64,000 nucleotides of DNA from CAZIGK01 sp964538615. GTDB taxonomy: Bacteria > Pseudomonadota > Alphaproteobacteria > Rickettsiales > RI-342. The stretch is taken from assembly GCA_964538615.1 (NCBI GenBank), contig CAZIGK010000011.1:1-64000 (forward strand), read 5' to 3'. Positions within the stretch are counted from its first letter, which is position 1. The number at the start of each line of letters is the position of its first letter. The notes under the pieces are model-generated. The model saw only the letters and a list, made by a program, of their open reading frames with translations. It did not search any database and had not been told where the DNA came from. The translations under genes and the position numbers were made by a program. Below are positions 41,818 through 50,579 of the stretch, one piece after another.

Positions 41818-42032
41818 GGGGGTTACTTTCTCTTTTTGGCAAAAAGAAGCACAGAACCTAGCATAGGGTAGCAGGGTTTGACCAGTCTTTATGCGCGAGG
41901 GTAAGGTCGTGCGGTAGGCGGCGGCAGCTTCGTTTCGGAAAAAAAGCTGTATTTTGCAGGTATCTCGCTGTATGCTGCGGCGGCTGATAAGAAAAACAAC
42001 TACATATTGTCATGGTTACGGAGAGGGAACGC
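41818..42032. promoter_or_regulatory. Divergent purE-pntAA intergenic region
   Basis: 215 bases without a supported gene between the two divergent operons, so both promoters should lie here. TTGACC at 41878-41883 is a -35-like hexamer on the plus strand but lacks a good partner. No hairpin of note. Confidence 0.4.
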
Positions 42033-43253
42033 ATGAAACTGGCGATTATTAAAGAACGCGTGGCGGATGAAAAGCGCGTGGCGTTGACACCGGAAGTTGC
42101 GAAGGCCTTGCTGGCTTTGGGTATGGATGTGCGTCTGGAAGCGGGCGCAGGTTTGGCCTCTGGTTTTCAGGACGAAGAGTACCAGGCCGTCGGGGTGCAT
42201 GTCATGGGCGATGTGGCCGCTGAACTGGCGGATGCGGATGCGTTGCTGACGGTGCAGTCTCCCTTTGCGAATAAAGAAAGTGCCTTACTGGCAGAAAAAT
42301 TGCCGAAAGGCGCCGTATTAATCGGGCTGTTGAACCCATATGCGGATAAAGAATCTCTGGGAAAGCTTGCCAGCCAGCAATGGCGAGCCGTGGCGATGGA
42401 TCTGATTCCCCGTATTTCACGCGCTCAGAGCATGGATGCCCTGTCTTCGCAAAGCAATCTGGCGGGCTATCGGGCGGTGATTGAAGGGGCGGCGCTTTAT
42501 GGTCGGGCGTTCCCACTGATGATGACGGCTGCCGGTACCGTGCCGCCCGCGAAAGTGGTGATTCTGGGAGCGGGAGTGGCTGGTTTGCAGGCGATTGCCA
42601 CGGCCAAGCGTCTGGGAGCCGTGGTGAGTGCGTTTGATGTGCGCCCCGCAGTGAAGGAGCAGGTGCAAAGTCTGGGCGCAAGTTTCATTGAAGTGGAAGC
42701 GGATGCAGCCGACGCGGAAACCGCAGGTGGTTATGCAAAAGAGATGAGCAAAGACTATCAGGAGCGGCAGAAAGCCAAAATACACGAGGTGTTAAGTGCG
42801 GCGGATGTGGTGATTAGCACGGCGCTGATTCCCGGCAAGCCTGCTCCGGTCTTGATTGAACAACGTACCGTGGATGCCATGAAGCGCGGCAGCGTGATTG
42901 TGGATATGGCGGCGCCAGCGGGCGGTAACTGCGCCGCGACCAAAAAAGGCAAAGTCTATACCACGGATAACGGGGTTGTTGTGGCTGGCTTTACCAACCT
43001 GCCTGCTCATATTGCGCAGGATGCCAGCCGCCTCTATGCCAAAAACCTTTTGGCCTTGTTGAAACTGATGTGGGACAAGGATGCGAAAGAGCTGAAGCTG
43101 GATCGCGAGGATGCGATTATTGCGGGAGCCTTATTGACCATTGACGGCAAGGTCGTGCATCCCCAATTTGCGGACGTACCCGCACAAGAGAGCGCCGTAA
43201 AAGAGGCGGAAGCCAAACCAACGGCAGAGAAAACCGAAAGCGAAGGGGAGTAA
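42033..43253 (+). CDS. pntAA: NAD(P) transhydrogenase subunit alpha, part 1 (domain I, NAD-binding)
   Basis: Soluble NADH-binding subunit of the proton-translocating transhydrogenase, which reduces NADP+ with NADH at the expense of the proton gradient. The 406-residue protein starts KLAIIKERVADEKRVALTPE and has LIPRISRAQSMDALSSQSNL (about 127-146), the NAD-binding VVILGAGVAGLQAIATAKRL (about 172-191), and the MKRGSVIVDMAAPAGGNC block. The hydrophobic part of E. coli PntA is a separate gene (pntAB) as in Rhodospirillum. ATG 42033 has GGAGAGGGA upstream. Confidence 0.95.
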   Translation: MKLAIIKERVADEKRVALTPEVAKALLALGMDVRLEAGAGLASGFQDEEYQAVGVHVMGDVAAELADADALLTVQSPFANKESALLAEKLPKGAVLIGLLNPYADKESLGKLASQQWRAVAMDLIPRISRAQSMDALSSQSNLAGYRAVIEGAALYGRAFPLMMTAAGTVPPAKVVILGAGVAGLQAIATAKRLGAVVSAFDVRPAVKEQVQSLGASFIEVEADAADAETAGGYAKEMSKDYQERQKAKIHEVLSAADVVISTALIPGKPAPVLIEQRTVDAMKRGSVIVDMAAPAGGNCAATKKGKVYTTDNGVVVAGFTNLPAHIAQDASRLYAKNLLALLKLMWDKDAKELKLDREDAIIAGALLTIDGKVVHPQFADVPAQESAVKEAEAKPTAEKTESEGE

Positions 43254-43258
43254 AAACC

Positions 43259-43690
43259 ATGGCGAACCCAAGCATGTTTGAACAATTACAGCAGCAGGCG
43301 GAACAATTGGCCAGACAAGCCAGTGAGCTGGCCAATGCCGCACAGGTGATGGAAGTGCAGCAACAGATGGCGCAAGGGCCGGATGCAGTGGTGATGATGC
43401 TGACCATTTTTGTGTTGGCCTGCTTTGTGGGCTATTATGTTGTGTGGAGGGTAACCCCCGCGCTGCACACACCGCTGATGGCGGTGACCAATGCCATTTC
43501 GGGCATTATTGTGGTGGGTGCCATGGTTGCCACCGGGGTGGAGCATGGCGGCGTTTCCAAGCTGCTTGGTTTTCTGGCGGTGGTGTTGGCATCCGTCAAT
43601 ATTTTTGGTGGGTTTCTGGTGACTCAGCGCATGCTGGAGATGTATAAAAAGAAAGAACCTAAAGCTGCCACAAAGGGAGGGGCACAATGA
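43259..43690 (+). CDS. pntAB: NAD(P) transhydrogenase subunit alpha, part 2 (membrane)
   Basis: Membrane part of the alpha chain. The 143-residue protein has a Gln/Ala-rich amphipathic N-terminal helix (about 5-40), then three or four hydrophobic segments (MLTIFVLACFVGYYVVW, TNAISGIIVVGAMVATG, LGFLAVVLASVNIFGGFLV). The HTPLMAVTNAISGI motif is the family signature. Its end overlaps pntB by 4 bases. Slightly longer than usual because of the N-terminal helix. Confidence 0.94.
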   Translation: MANPSMFEQLQQQAEQLARQASELANAAQVMEVQQQMAQGPDAVVMMLTIFVLACFVGYYVVWRVTPALHTPLMAVTNAISGIIVVGAMVATGVEHGGVSKLLGFLAVVLASVNIFGGFLVTQRMLEMYKKKEPKAATKGGAQ

Positions 43691-45093
43691 GCGCGAATCT
43701 GTCCGCACTGGCCTATCTGGCCGCATCGGTCTTGTTTATTCTGGCATTGAAGGGGTTGTCTTCGCCCGCATCGGCACGGCAGGGTAACCGTTTGGGTATG
43801 GCGGGTATGGCCTTGGCCATTATCACCACCGTCATGTTACCCAATGTACAGGGGCTGGGGGTGATTCTGTTTGGCGTGGCGGTTGGGGGAGGTGCGGGTT
43901 ATTACATTGCACGTACCATTTCCATGACCTCTATGCCGCAATTGGTGGCGGCGTTTCACTCGCTGGTGGGGTTAGCTGCGGTGTTTGTGGCGCTGGGTGC
44001 CCTGTATCAACCGGGAGCCTATGGTATTTTGACCGAGCAGAACACCATTCAATTTTCCAGCCGCATTGAGATGGGGCTTGGGGTGTTTATTGGTGCCATT
44101 ACCTTTACCGGGTCTGTGGTGGCGTTTGCCAAATTGCAGGGATTGATGAAATCCGCTCCGCTTCGTTTTTCCGGCCAGCATTCCCTGAATGCGGTGCTGG
44201 GGATTTTATCGCTGGCACTGCTGGTGTTATTCTGCATGACGCAGGATGCCGGTTTGTTCCTGCTACTGGTTCTGACCGGGCTGTCACTGGGCGTGTTGCT
44301 GATTGTGCCCATTGGCGGCGCGGATATGCCGGTCGTGGTATCCATGCTGAACAGTTATTCCGGATGGGCGGCGGCAGGTATTGGCTTTACGCTGGGTAAT
44401 TATGCGCTCATCATCACCGGGGCGCTGGTGGGGGCAAGCGGGGCGATTCTTAGCTATATTATGTGTAAGGCCATGAACCGCAATATTATTAACGTCCTGT
44501 TGGGTGGCTTTGGTGCAGATGCTACGGTCGCAGCGGCGGGTGGTACAGAAGACCGTCAGGTGAAGCAGGGCAGTGCGGAAGATGCGGCCTACCTGATGCA
44601 GAATGCTCGCAGTGTGATTATTGTGCCCGGCTATGGTATGGCCGTGGCGCAGGCGCAGCATGCGGTGAAAGAAATGGCCGATCTGCTGGAAAAAGAAGGC
44701 GTAGATGTGCGTTACGCTATTCACCCGGTGGCGGGGCGTATGCCGGGACACATGAACGTACTGCTGGCGGAAGCCAATGTGCCCTATGATGCGGTATTTG
44801 AACTGGAAGATATTAACCGCGACTTTGCCTCCACCGATGTTGTGTACGTCATCGGCGCGAATGACACGACCAACCCGGCAGCGAAGAAAGACCCCACCAG
44901 CCCGATTTATGGGATGCCAGTGCTGGATGTGGAAAAGGCCGGAACCGTCTTGTTTGTGAAGCGTAGTATGGCGGCAGGCTATGCGGGCGTAGAGAACCCG
45001 CTGTTTTTTGAAGACAACACCATGATGTTGTTTGGTGATGCCAAGAAGATGACCGAAACGATTGTCAAGGCCTTGCAGGGTGGTGGCCACTGA
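43687..45093 (+). CDS. pntB: NAD(P) transhydrogenase subunit beta
   Basis: Carries the proton channel helices (about residues 1-260) and the NADP(H)-binding domain III (about 285-468). Seen: FHSLVGLAAVFVALGA with the channel histidine, MLNSYSGWAAAGIGFTL, then the NADP-binding VIIVPGYGMAVAQAQHAV (about 312-329), HPVAGRMPGHMNVLLAEA, VYVIGANDTTNPAAK and VLFVKRSMAAGYAGVENPLF. Length is normal. Followed by a strong terminator, ending the three-gene pnt operon. Confidence 0.95.
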   Translation: MSANLSALAYLAASVLFILALKGLSSPASARQGNRLGMAGMALAIITTVMLPNVQGLGVILFGVAVGGGAGYYIARTISMTSMPQLVAAFHSLVGLAAVFVALGALYQPGAYGILTEQNTIQFSSRIEMGLGVFIGAITFTGSVVAFAKLQGLMKSAPLRFSGQHSLNAVLGILSLALLVLFCMTQDAGLFLLLVLTGLSLGVLLIVPIGGADMPVVVSMLNSYSGWAAAGIGFTLGNYALIITGALVGASGAILSYIMCKAMNRNIINVLLGGFGADATVAAAGGTEDRQVKQGSAEDAAYLMQNARSVIIVPGYGMAVAQAQHAVKEMADLLEKEGVDVRYAIHPVAGRMPGHMNVLLAEANVPYDAVFELEDINRDFASTDVVYVIGANDTTNPAAKKDPTSPIYGMPVLDVEKAGTVLFVKRSMAAGYAGVENPLFFEDNTMMLFGDAKKMTETIVKALQGGGH

Positions 45094-45123
45094 GCCTGAG
45101 CGCGATGCAGCCCGGAAACAGCG

Positions 45124-45156
45124 AACGGCTCTGGTGTTTCCCCAGAGCCGTTTTTT
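45124..45156 (+). terminator. Intrinsic terminator after the pnt operon
   Basis: A perfect stem AACGGCTCTGG (45124-45134) with CCAGAGCCGTT, a 7-base loop and six T residues (45151-45156). Confidence 0.93.
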
Positions 45157-45174
45157 CTAGAGGAGAAGAGGAGT

Positions 45175-45459
45175 TCAGACGTAAGTGTCGTACTCTATGA
45201 GCTGTGTGGCAATTTCCCGCGCGTTGGCGTCACGTGCGACCGTGCTTAGAATACGATCCGTCTCCAGTTGGAATTGAAGGAACGATGGATGGGGCTGGCC
45301 GAATTGCTGGTGAGCCGCTTCTGCCCACCGGTGGCCAAGCTGCTGGGTGGTGTGGCCTATGGTTGCGGCGATGCCTTCCGCCACTAGTTGGGTCAGGGTG
45401 CCTGCGGCTTTCAAACCGTCGGGAATCAGTAGGAGGAGGGCGAGCTTATGGAGTATCAT
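45175..45459 (-). CDS. Orphan 94-aa protein with a PhoB-box promoter
   Basis: No family recognised. The 94-residue protein has a hydrophobic N terminus (MILHKLALLLLIPDGLKAAG) that could be a membrane anchor or simply a packed helix; the rest is helical and Gln/Ala-rich (ATIGHTTQQLGHRWAEAAHQ, then ETDRILSTVARDANAREIAT). AGAGGA six bases upstream supports ATG 45459. A PhoB box and a -10 hexamer lie at 45510-45543. It converges with pntB's terminator and stands alone. Confidence 0.7.
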   Translation of the reverse strand: MILHKLALLLLIPDGLKAAGTLTQLVAEGIAATIGHTTQQLGHRWAEAAHQQFGQPHPSFLQFQLETDRILSTVARDANAREIATQLIEYDTYV

Positions 45460-45509
45460 CGGAATCCTCTGCGGATTGTGGAGCGGTTGCTGCAGTGCAA
45501 TGAAGATTG

Positions 45510-45543
45510 TTTGTACGCGATAGGTGTGACAGATTCATGACAG
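45510..45543 (-). promoter_or_regulatory. PhoB box and -10 element for the 94-aa orphan gene
   Basis: Read on the minus strand: CTGTCAT (45543-45537), GAAT, CTGTCAC (45532-45526), 10 bases, then TACAAA (45515-45510). Both half-sites match the Pho box consensus, which allows C or T at the last position. The best of the three boxes in this window. Confidence 0.82.
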
Positions 45544-45608
45544 ACGAGCCAGAGAGCGGCATGAGCGTTCTATAGGCTACAAGCAAACCAAAAGGACTGA
45601 AAACGACG

Positions 45609-46349
45609 ATGGTTATTTCAGCACGTTATGCACGACAGGTGCTGTTGCCACAGGTCGGCGAAGCCGGACAACAGCAACTCGCCCGAAGCCGTGTGCTGGT
45701 CGTGGGGTGTGGTGGTTTGGGCAGTCCGGCATTGCAATATCTTGCGGCGGCAGGCGTAGGTCATATTACGTTGCTGGATGCAGACCATGTGGAGATGAGC
45801 AACCTGAACCGACAGATTCTCTACGAAACGGGGGATGTCGGCCGCTGGAAGGTGGATGCTGCCAAAGATGCGCTGTTGGATTTGAATCCGGAACTGGTGG
45901 TGGATGCGCAGCGCGAGCGATTGGATGCAAAGAATGCGACCCATTGGGTGCGAGAGCATGATCTGGTGGTGGATGGGACGGATAATTTTGCCAGCAGGGA
46001 TGCTCTGAATAGTGCCTGCCTGCAAACAGATACCGCGTGGGTGTTTGCTGCGGCAAGGCAATGGCAGGCACAGGTGGGGTTGTTTGTGCCCGGTAAAACC
46101 GCCTGCTGGCGCTGTTTAGTGGATGATGTGCCTGCCACCACCGTGAATGCATGTGCGGATGCGGGTATCATGGGGGTGACAGTAGGGCTGGCCGGGCTAT
46201 GGCAGGCAGTGGCGGCTGTGCATTATTTGCTGGGGCAGGCGGAGGGGTGGATGGGTAAGCTGCTGCTGCTGGATGCCCATCAGCCTGCCAGCCGTTGGGT
46301 TTCTTTGCCGAGGGATAGGGCTTGTCCGGCGTGCGTGGGAACGCGGTAA
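45609..46349 (+). CDS. ThiF/MoeB/HesA-family adenylyltransferase
   Basis: Activates the C-terminal glycine of a ubiquitin-like sulfur carrier (ThiS or MoaD) by adenylation. The 246-residue protein has RYARQVLLPQVGEAGQQQL, nucleotide-binding VLVVGCGGLGSPALQYLAAAG (shown to 20: from about 30), DADHVEMSNLNRQILY (about 57-72), the DGTDNFASRDALN motif (about 118-130) and four zinc cysteines, CWRC and CPAC. No rhodanese domain follows, so it is the short MoeB/ThiF form; which pathway it serves cannot be told because no thi or moa gene is near. Upstream of eno on the same strand. Confidence 0.86.
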   Translation: MVISARYARQVLLPQVGEAGQQQLARSRVLVVGCGGLGSPALQYLAAAGVGHITLLDADHVEMSNLNRQILYETGDVGRWKVDAAKDALLDLNPELVVDAQRERLDAKNATHWVREHDLVVDGTDNFASRDALNSACLQTDTAWVFAAARQWQAQVGLFVPGKTACWRCLVDDVPATTVNACADAGIMGVTVGLAGLWQAVAAVHYLLGQAEGWMGKLLLLDAHQPASRWVSLPRDRACPACVGTR

Positions 46350-46379
46350 AGCATTGCCAGTGGGCTGCGGCTCATGTAC

Positions 46380-46408
46380 AAGACATCTCCCTCCCTGTTC
46401 TGTATGAT
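46380..46408 (+). promoter_or_regulatory. Possible eno promoter
   Basis: AAGACA (46380-46385), a 17-base spacer, then TATGAT (46403-46408), 24 bases before the eno start. The -10 is good and the -35 moderate. Confidence 0.45.
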
Positions 46409-46431
46409 CCGCGAAGTGAAGGATGGTTCTC

Positions 46432-47712
46432 ATGGCTGAAATTATTGATCTCTACGCCCGTGAAATATTAGATAGCCGGGGTAACCCCACCGTGGAAGTG
46501 GAGGTGGAGCTGGACGATGGAGCGACGGGTCGAGCCGCGGTGCCATCCGGTGCTTCAACCGGTCATTTTGAAGCACATGAACTGCGCGATGGTAACAAGG
46601 CACGCTATCTGGGCAAAGGGGTGCTGAAAGCAGTGCAGGCGGTGAATACAGAAATTGCGGATGCATTGATGGGAATGGAGGCATCTGAGCAGCGGATGAT
46701 TGACATGACCCTCTGCGAACTGGATGGAACGGAGCATAAATCCCGTCTTGGAGCCAATGCGATTTTAGGGGTTTCCATGGCTGTGGCGCGTGCGGCAGCG
46801 GAAAGCCATGGTCTGCCATTGTATCATTATCTGGGCGGGGCGTTTGCTCATCTGCTGCCCGTGCCGATGATGAATATCATTAACGGTGGTGCCCATGCTG
46901 ATAACCCTATTGATATTCAAGAGTTTATGGTGATGCCTGTTGCTGCCGAGAGCATGAGCGATGCAGTGCGCATGGGGGCAGAGGTGTTTCATGCCCTGAA
47001 AGCGCAACTGAAGGCAGATGGGCATAATACCGCGGTTGGGGATGAGGGAGGCTTCGCGCCGAACCTGCAGTCTGCCGATGCGGCATTGGGCTATGTGATG
47101 AAAGCCATTGAAGCGGCGGGGTATCGTCCCGGTGAGGATATGGTGCTGGCATTGGATGCCGCCGCAAGCGAGTTTGGTAAAGCTGGGCACTATCACATGG
47201 AAGGCCAGACACTGGATGCCGCAGGCATGGTGGATTTTTACGAAGATTTGGCCAATCGCTACCCGATTTTTTCCATTGAAGATCCGCTGGGCGAAGATGA
47301 CCGCGATGGCTGGAAGCTCATAACGGAGCGGTTGGGCAAAAAGCTGCAACTGGTGGGAGACGATTTGTTTGTCACCAATCCGACCATTCTGCAACAAGGG
47401 ATTGCCGATGGGCTGGCCAACGCCCTGCTGGTGAAGGTAAACCAGATTGGGACATTAACGGAAACCTTTGCGGCCGTGGAGATGGCGCATCGGGCGGGGT
47501 ATAAGGCTATTTTATCACATCGCTCCGGGGAGACGGAAGACACCACCATTGCGGATATTGCGGTGGCGACGAATTGCGGGCAGATTAAAACAGGTTCCTT
47601 GTCGCGCTCTGACCGTCTGGCCAAATATAACCAGCTCTTGCGTATTGAAGAGGCGCTGGGCGATGCGGGCAGCTATGCAGGTCGTATGTGGCCGGGCTTC
47701 AAGCGAGCATGA
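46432..47712 (+). CDS. eno: Enolase
   Basis: Converts 2-phosphoglycerate to phosphoenolpyruvate; also part of RNA degradosomes in some bacteria. The 426-residue protein starts IIDLYAREILDSRGNPTVEV and has SGASTGHFEAHELRD, GDEGGFAPNL (about 203-212), the metal ligands in ALDAAASEF, SIEDPLGEDD and VGDDLFVTN, and the signature LLVKVNQIGTLTET (about 334-347) with SHRSGETEDTTIAD. Start at ATG 46432 with AAGGA eight bases upstream. Phosphoenolpyruvate is also the co-substrate of the two nonulosonic acid synthases. Confidence 0.96.
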   Translation: MAEIIDLYAREILDSRGNPTVEVEVELDDGATGRAAVPSGASTGHFEAHELRDGNKARYLGKGVLKAVQAVNTEIADALMGMEASEQRMIDMTLCELDGTEHKSRLGANAILGVSMAVARAAAESHGLPLYHYLGGAFAHLLPVPMMNIINGGAHADNPIDIQEFMVMPVAAESMSDAVRMGAEVFHALKAQLKADGHNTAVGDEGGFAPNLQSADAALGYVMKAIEAAGYRPGEDMVLALDAAASEFGKAGHYHMEGQTLDAAGMVDFYEDLANRYPIFSIEDPLGEDDRDGWKLITERLGKKLQLVGDDLFVTNPTILQQGIADGLANALLVKVNQIGTLTETFAAVEMAHRAGYKAILSHRSGETEDTTIADIAVATNCGQIKTGSLSRSDRLAKYNQLLRIEEALGDAGSYAGRMWPGFKRA

Positions 47713-47761
47713 AAAGCGCGTGAGAGCGGTTCTGATTCATTGCATATAAGGAGAGTTGGGT

Positions 47762-48091
47762 ATGGCAGTGCGTTCAAATTATCTGATAGCTGTGACGGAT
47801 GATGCGATGCAGTATATGGACGATGTAGTAGCAGCGCTGAAGGCGCTGGATACCACCATTACCGTGCAAAAGGTGTTGCCGATGCTGGGCGTTATTCAGG
47901 TTGCCATGCCAGATGCATTGCTGTCACAAGTGAAAGCATTACAAGTGCGTGGCAAACCAGCGGTTTCTGCGGTTGAGCGAGAAGGCACAATGCAGGCTCT
48001 GGAGGAGGGCAGCCCAGTGCCGCCTACGCATGAAGCACTGCTGAAGAGTGTTGCGCAACAAGATGTATCTGGTGGCAAAATACGCGCTTAA
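47762..48091 (+). CDS. Uncharacterised 109-aa protein after eno
   Basis: No family recognised with confidence. The order NYLIAVTDDAMQYMDDVVAA, a strand TITVQKVLPM, then LGVIQVAMPDALLSQVKALQ suggests a small beta-alpha-beta ferredoxin-like fold, loosely like peptidase-inhibitor I9 propeptide domains that pack against a partner. The C-terminal 25 residues look disordered. ATG 47762 has GGAGAG upstream. It lies 49 bases after eno and may be read through from it. Confidence 0.7.
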   Translation: MAVRSNYLIAVTDDAMQYMDDVVAALKALDTTITVQKVLPMLGVIQVAMPDALLSQVKALQVRGKPAVSAVEREGTMQALEEGSPVPPTHEALLKSVAQQDVSGGKIRA

Positions 48092-48110
48092 CCACCATAT
48101 ATAGGCAATA

Positions 48111-48140
48111 TTGATAATATTTTTATTGTTTTATTAATAT
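48111..48140 (+). promoter_or_regulatory. Possible promoter for ftsB
   Basis: TTGATA (48111-48116), an 18-base AT-rich spacer, then TAATAT (48135-48140), 56 bases before the ftsB start. A strongly AT-rich island in an otherwise balanced region. Confidence 0.5.
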
Positions 48141-48196
48141 AAGCTTACTATGCTTGAACCTCAGGTCTCACGCTTGTTTTGGGTTGCTAAAAAGAT

Positions 48197-48541
48197 ATGG
48201 CACGAGCCAGCAAGGAACATTCGGCACTAGTGGCGCGCTATCAGCAGGAGGCACCTGCTAAATGGCGTCTCATTAATATGGGGCTATTATGCGTGCTTGC
48301 GGCCTTGCTGTTTCAGATTATTGGGGGTAGCTCCGGGTTTTTGACCTATCTCTCCCTGCAACGGGATAAAGAAGAGGCCATGCTGGGGCTGGAAGTGGCG
48401 ACAGCAGAGCGGTTGCAACTGGAGCAAAAAGTGCAGAATATGCGCTCTGGTACCATTGATGGGGATTTGCTGGAAGAGCATGCCAAGCAGTACCTTGGGC
48501 TGGCCAATCCGAAAGAAAAAGTGGTTATCACCGACTGGTGA
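48197..48541 (+). CDS. ftsB: FtsB/DivIC-family cell division protein (septum formation initiator)
   Basis: Part of the divisome bridge with FtsQ and FtsL. The 114-residue protein has a short basic cytoplasmic start, one membrane helix (INMGLLCVLAALLFQIIGG, about 26-44), then a coiled coil (LQRDKEEAMLGLEVATAERL, about 54-73) and the conserved end DLLEEHAKQYLGLANPKEKV. The eno-ftsB-pdhA order is conserved in alphaproteobacteria, which supports the call. Confidence 0.87.
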   Translation: MARASKEHSALVARYQQEAPAKWRLINMGLLCVLAALLFQIIGGSSGFLTYLSLQRDKEEAMLGLEVATAERLQLEQKVQNMRSGTIDGDLLEEHAKQYLGLANPKEKVVITDW

Positions 48542-48614
48542 TTGCTTTTCAGGTACTTGCCCCTCAGGAAATACCAGCCTTTGAAAAAGGGAATGGTTAC
48601 TTAAAAAGGATCGT

Positions 48615-49088
48615 TTAAGCCCCGCGTTGATGGGTTTGGGCTGTATGCTCTCTCTGGCTGATTTCCATTAAGTCCTGCGGCAATATCACCTGACCATGGT
48701 AGGCTTCCTCTGCTAATCGGATCACGCTTCCCACGTTCTCTTTGATTCGGGACATGCGCTGAAGCATTTGGCCTTCGTCACTCTCTGGGGTGGCGTTGGG
48801 CGCATGTTGCCGTAGCTGACTGGCGACCCGTTCTACTTCATCGTATGTTTGATAGAGGCTGACAATGGCAGGGTGGGTGGGAATACGGCTGCGCGGATGC
48901 AGAGCAATGGTCGGCTCATGATAACTAATGCGTGCATCAAGCGAAGCACTGTATGTGTCATGCACCTCATGGCTTAGCTGCATGATGGCATCTATGACTG
49001 TCGGCGGCAGTGGTGTCGGTGGGTGAGCCAGACTTTGTAAGCTGTAGAATAAGTCTTGCATGCCTTGGCGCAGTTTATCCCAGAGCAT
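48615..49088 (-). CDS. Orphan 157-aa protein
   Basis: No family recognised. A soluble, mostly helical 157-residue protein (LWDKLRQGMQDLFYSLQSLA, then AIMQLSHEVHDTYSASLDAR, and LYQTYDEVERVASQLRQHAP). It has no signal peptide or membrane helix. A strong AAGGAGG ribosome-binding site precedes ATG 49088, so it is very likely translated. It lies alone on the minus strand between ftsB and pdhA. No PhoB box is seen upstream. Confidence 0.75.
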   Translation of the reverse strand: MLWDKLRQGMQDLFYSLQSLAHPPTPLPPTVIDAIMQLSHEVHDTYSASLDARISYHEPTIALHPRSRIPTHPAIVSLYQTYDEVERVASQLRQHAPNATPESDEGQMLQRMSRIKENVGSVIRLAEEAYHGQVILPQDLMEISQREHTAQTHQRGA

Positions 49089-49524
49089 TGACGCCTCCTT
49101 ACATTATTTTGTATGGGTTTTGTTTTTTAATGGGTCTTTTGACCCTTAGGATAAAGGCTTTCTTAGAGAGTGTCACCACGAGATGTTTAATGGCCTGCAA
49201 ACGACTTTTTTCTGTGCTACCGGCTTGCATGTATTCTCCATGCATGGAAACATCCGGTTTTCGAAAGCGGCCGTTTTTGACAGATTCTCCCACTCGTGAC
49301 GCTACTATTTAGCGTTGTTGCGCTGAAGTTGCAATGCCATAGTCTGTGCATTCGTTCTGCGTCATGTTGCGTTGCGGTATAGGTTTTGCGCCCCGAGCCT
49401 TAGCTTAATGCTTGCGCAGGACTTGCTTTGTCGCTATAGATTTCGCCCGTTCAGCCATGCGTTCATAGACAAGGCGCAGGCAGCTTAGACGCAGCCGGAA
49501 TCAATCAGTTGCATGGGAGTTTTT
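49089..49524. other. Gene-poor gap upstream of pdhA
   Basis: 436 bases between divergent genes; promoters for pdhA and for the 157-aa gene are expected here. I see no convincing promoter, tRNA or hairpin. A 64-codon minus-strand frame (49099-49293, GTG start, Lys/Arg-rich end) and a plus-strand frame (49010-49312) exist but neither has good support. Confidence 0.5.
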
Positions 49525-50547
49525 ATGGCGAAGAATGCGCAAAAAGAAAAGACGGTCACCAATCTGGGGCATAATTCCAAGGAGGCCGTATCGCCAGAAG
49601 AATTACGCACCTTTTACAAGCAAATGCTGTTGATTCGGCGTTTTGAGGAAAAAGCAGGCCAGTTGTATGGTATGGGGCTGATTGGCGGTTTCTGTCACCT
49701 CTATATTGGGCAGGAAGCCGTAGTGGTTGGCTGTAAATCTGTTATGCAGAAAAATGATGCCATAGTGACCGGCTACCGCGCACATGCACATTGCATTATG
49801 TTTGGCATGACGCCTAAATCCGCCTTGGCAGAGCTGACAGGACGTGCGGCAGGCTGCTCCCGCGGGAAAGGTGGCTCCATGCACATGTTCAACACGGAAG
49901 AATTGTTTTTCGGTGGGCATGGTATTGTGGGGGCACAGGTGCCGTTGGGTGCCGGGATGGCGTTCGCGCAGAAATATAAAGGGGACGATGGAGTGTCTCT
50001 GGCATTTGTTGGTGATGGCGGGGCCAACCAGGGGCAGGTGTATGAAGCCATGAACATGGCGGCTCTGTGGAAATTGCCCGTGGTGTTTGTGATTGAGAAT
50101 AATGGTTACGCTATGGGCACTTCGGTGAAGCGCGGTGTTTCCGGTACTGGCTTGTATAACCGTGGTGCGGGTTTTGGTATTCCCGGTGTGGAAGTGGACG
50201 GTATGGATGTGCTGGCCGTGCGTAGCGCGATGAAAGAGGTGCTGGAGCATGTGCGTAGCGGTAAAGGCCCAATGGTTGTGGAGATGAAGACCTACCGTTA
50301 CCGTGGGCATTCTATGTCTGATCCGGCGAAATATCGCAGCAAGGACGAAGTGAACGAGTATAAAGAAAACCGTGATCCGATTGATCGCGTAAAGGCGCTG
50401 CTGATTGAGCAGGGGCTGGAGACGGAAGAAAGCCTGAAAGCGATGGATAAAGAAATTCGCGATGAGGTGAATGAAGCGGCAGAGTTTGCCAAGGAAGCAC
50501 CGGAGCCGGATGCATCCGAACTATATACTGATGTGTACAGCAACTAA
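49525..50547 (+). CDS. pdhA: Pyruvate dehydrogenase E1 component, alpha subunit
   Basis: Thiamine-diphosphate-dependent decarboxylation of pyruvate with PdhB. The 340-residue protein shows LLIRRFEEKAGQLYGMGLIG, GYRAHAHCIMFG, GKGGSMHMF (phosphate region), the ThDP motif AFVGDGGANQGQVYEAMNMA (about 161-180) and the phosphorylation-loop-like YRYRGHSMSDPAKYRSKDEV (about 257-276). I start it at ATG 49525 with GGGAG just upstream; ATG 49513 is in frame. First of four genes of the pyruvate dehydrogenase operon. Confidence 0.95.
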   Translation: MAKNAQKEKTVTNLGHNSKEAVSPEELRTFYKQMLLIRRFEEKAGQLYGMGLIGGFCHLYIGQEAVVVGCKSVMQKNDAIVTGYRAHAHCIMFGMTPKSALAELTGRAAGCSRGKGGSMHMFNTEELFFGGHGIVGAQVPLGAGMAFAQKYKGDDGVSLAFVGDGGANQGQVYEAMNMAALWKLPVVFVIENNGYAMGTSVKRGVSGTGLYNRGAGFGIPGVEVDGMDVLAVRSAMKEVLEHVRSGKGPMVVEMKTYRYRGHSMSDPAKYRSKDEVNEYKENRDPIDRVKALLIEQGLETEESLKAMDKEIRDEVNEAAEFAKEAPEPDASELYTDVYSN

Positions 50548-50579
50548 GCGCGTGTGGAAGAGTGTAGGGAGTAGAGACC

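Noticed and set aside
49099..49293. A 64-codon basic ORF upstream of the 157-aa orphan gene
   Set aside because: GTG start without a clear ribosome-binding site, an overlapping opposite frame, and no recognisable feature. It cannot be told from chance.
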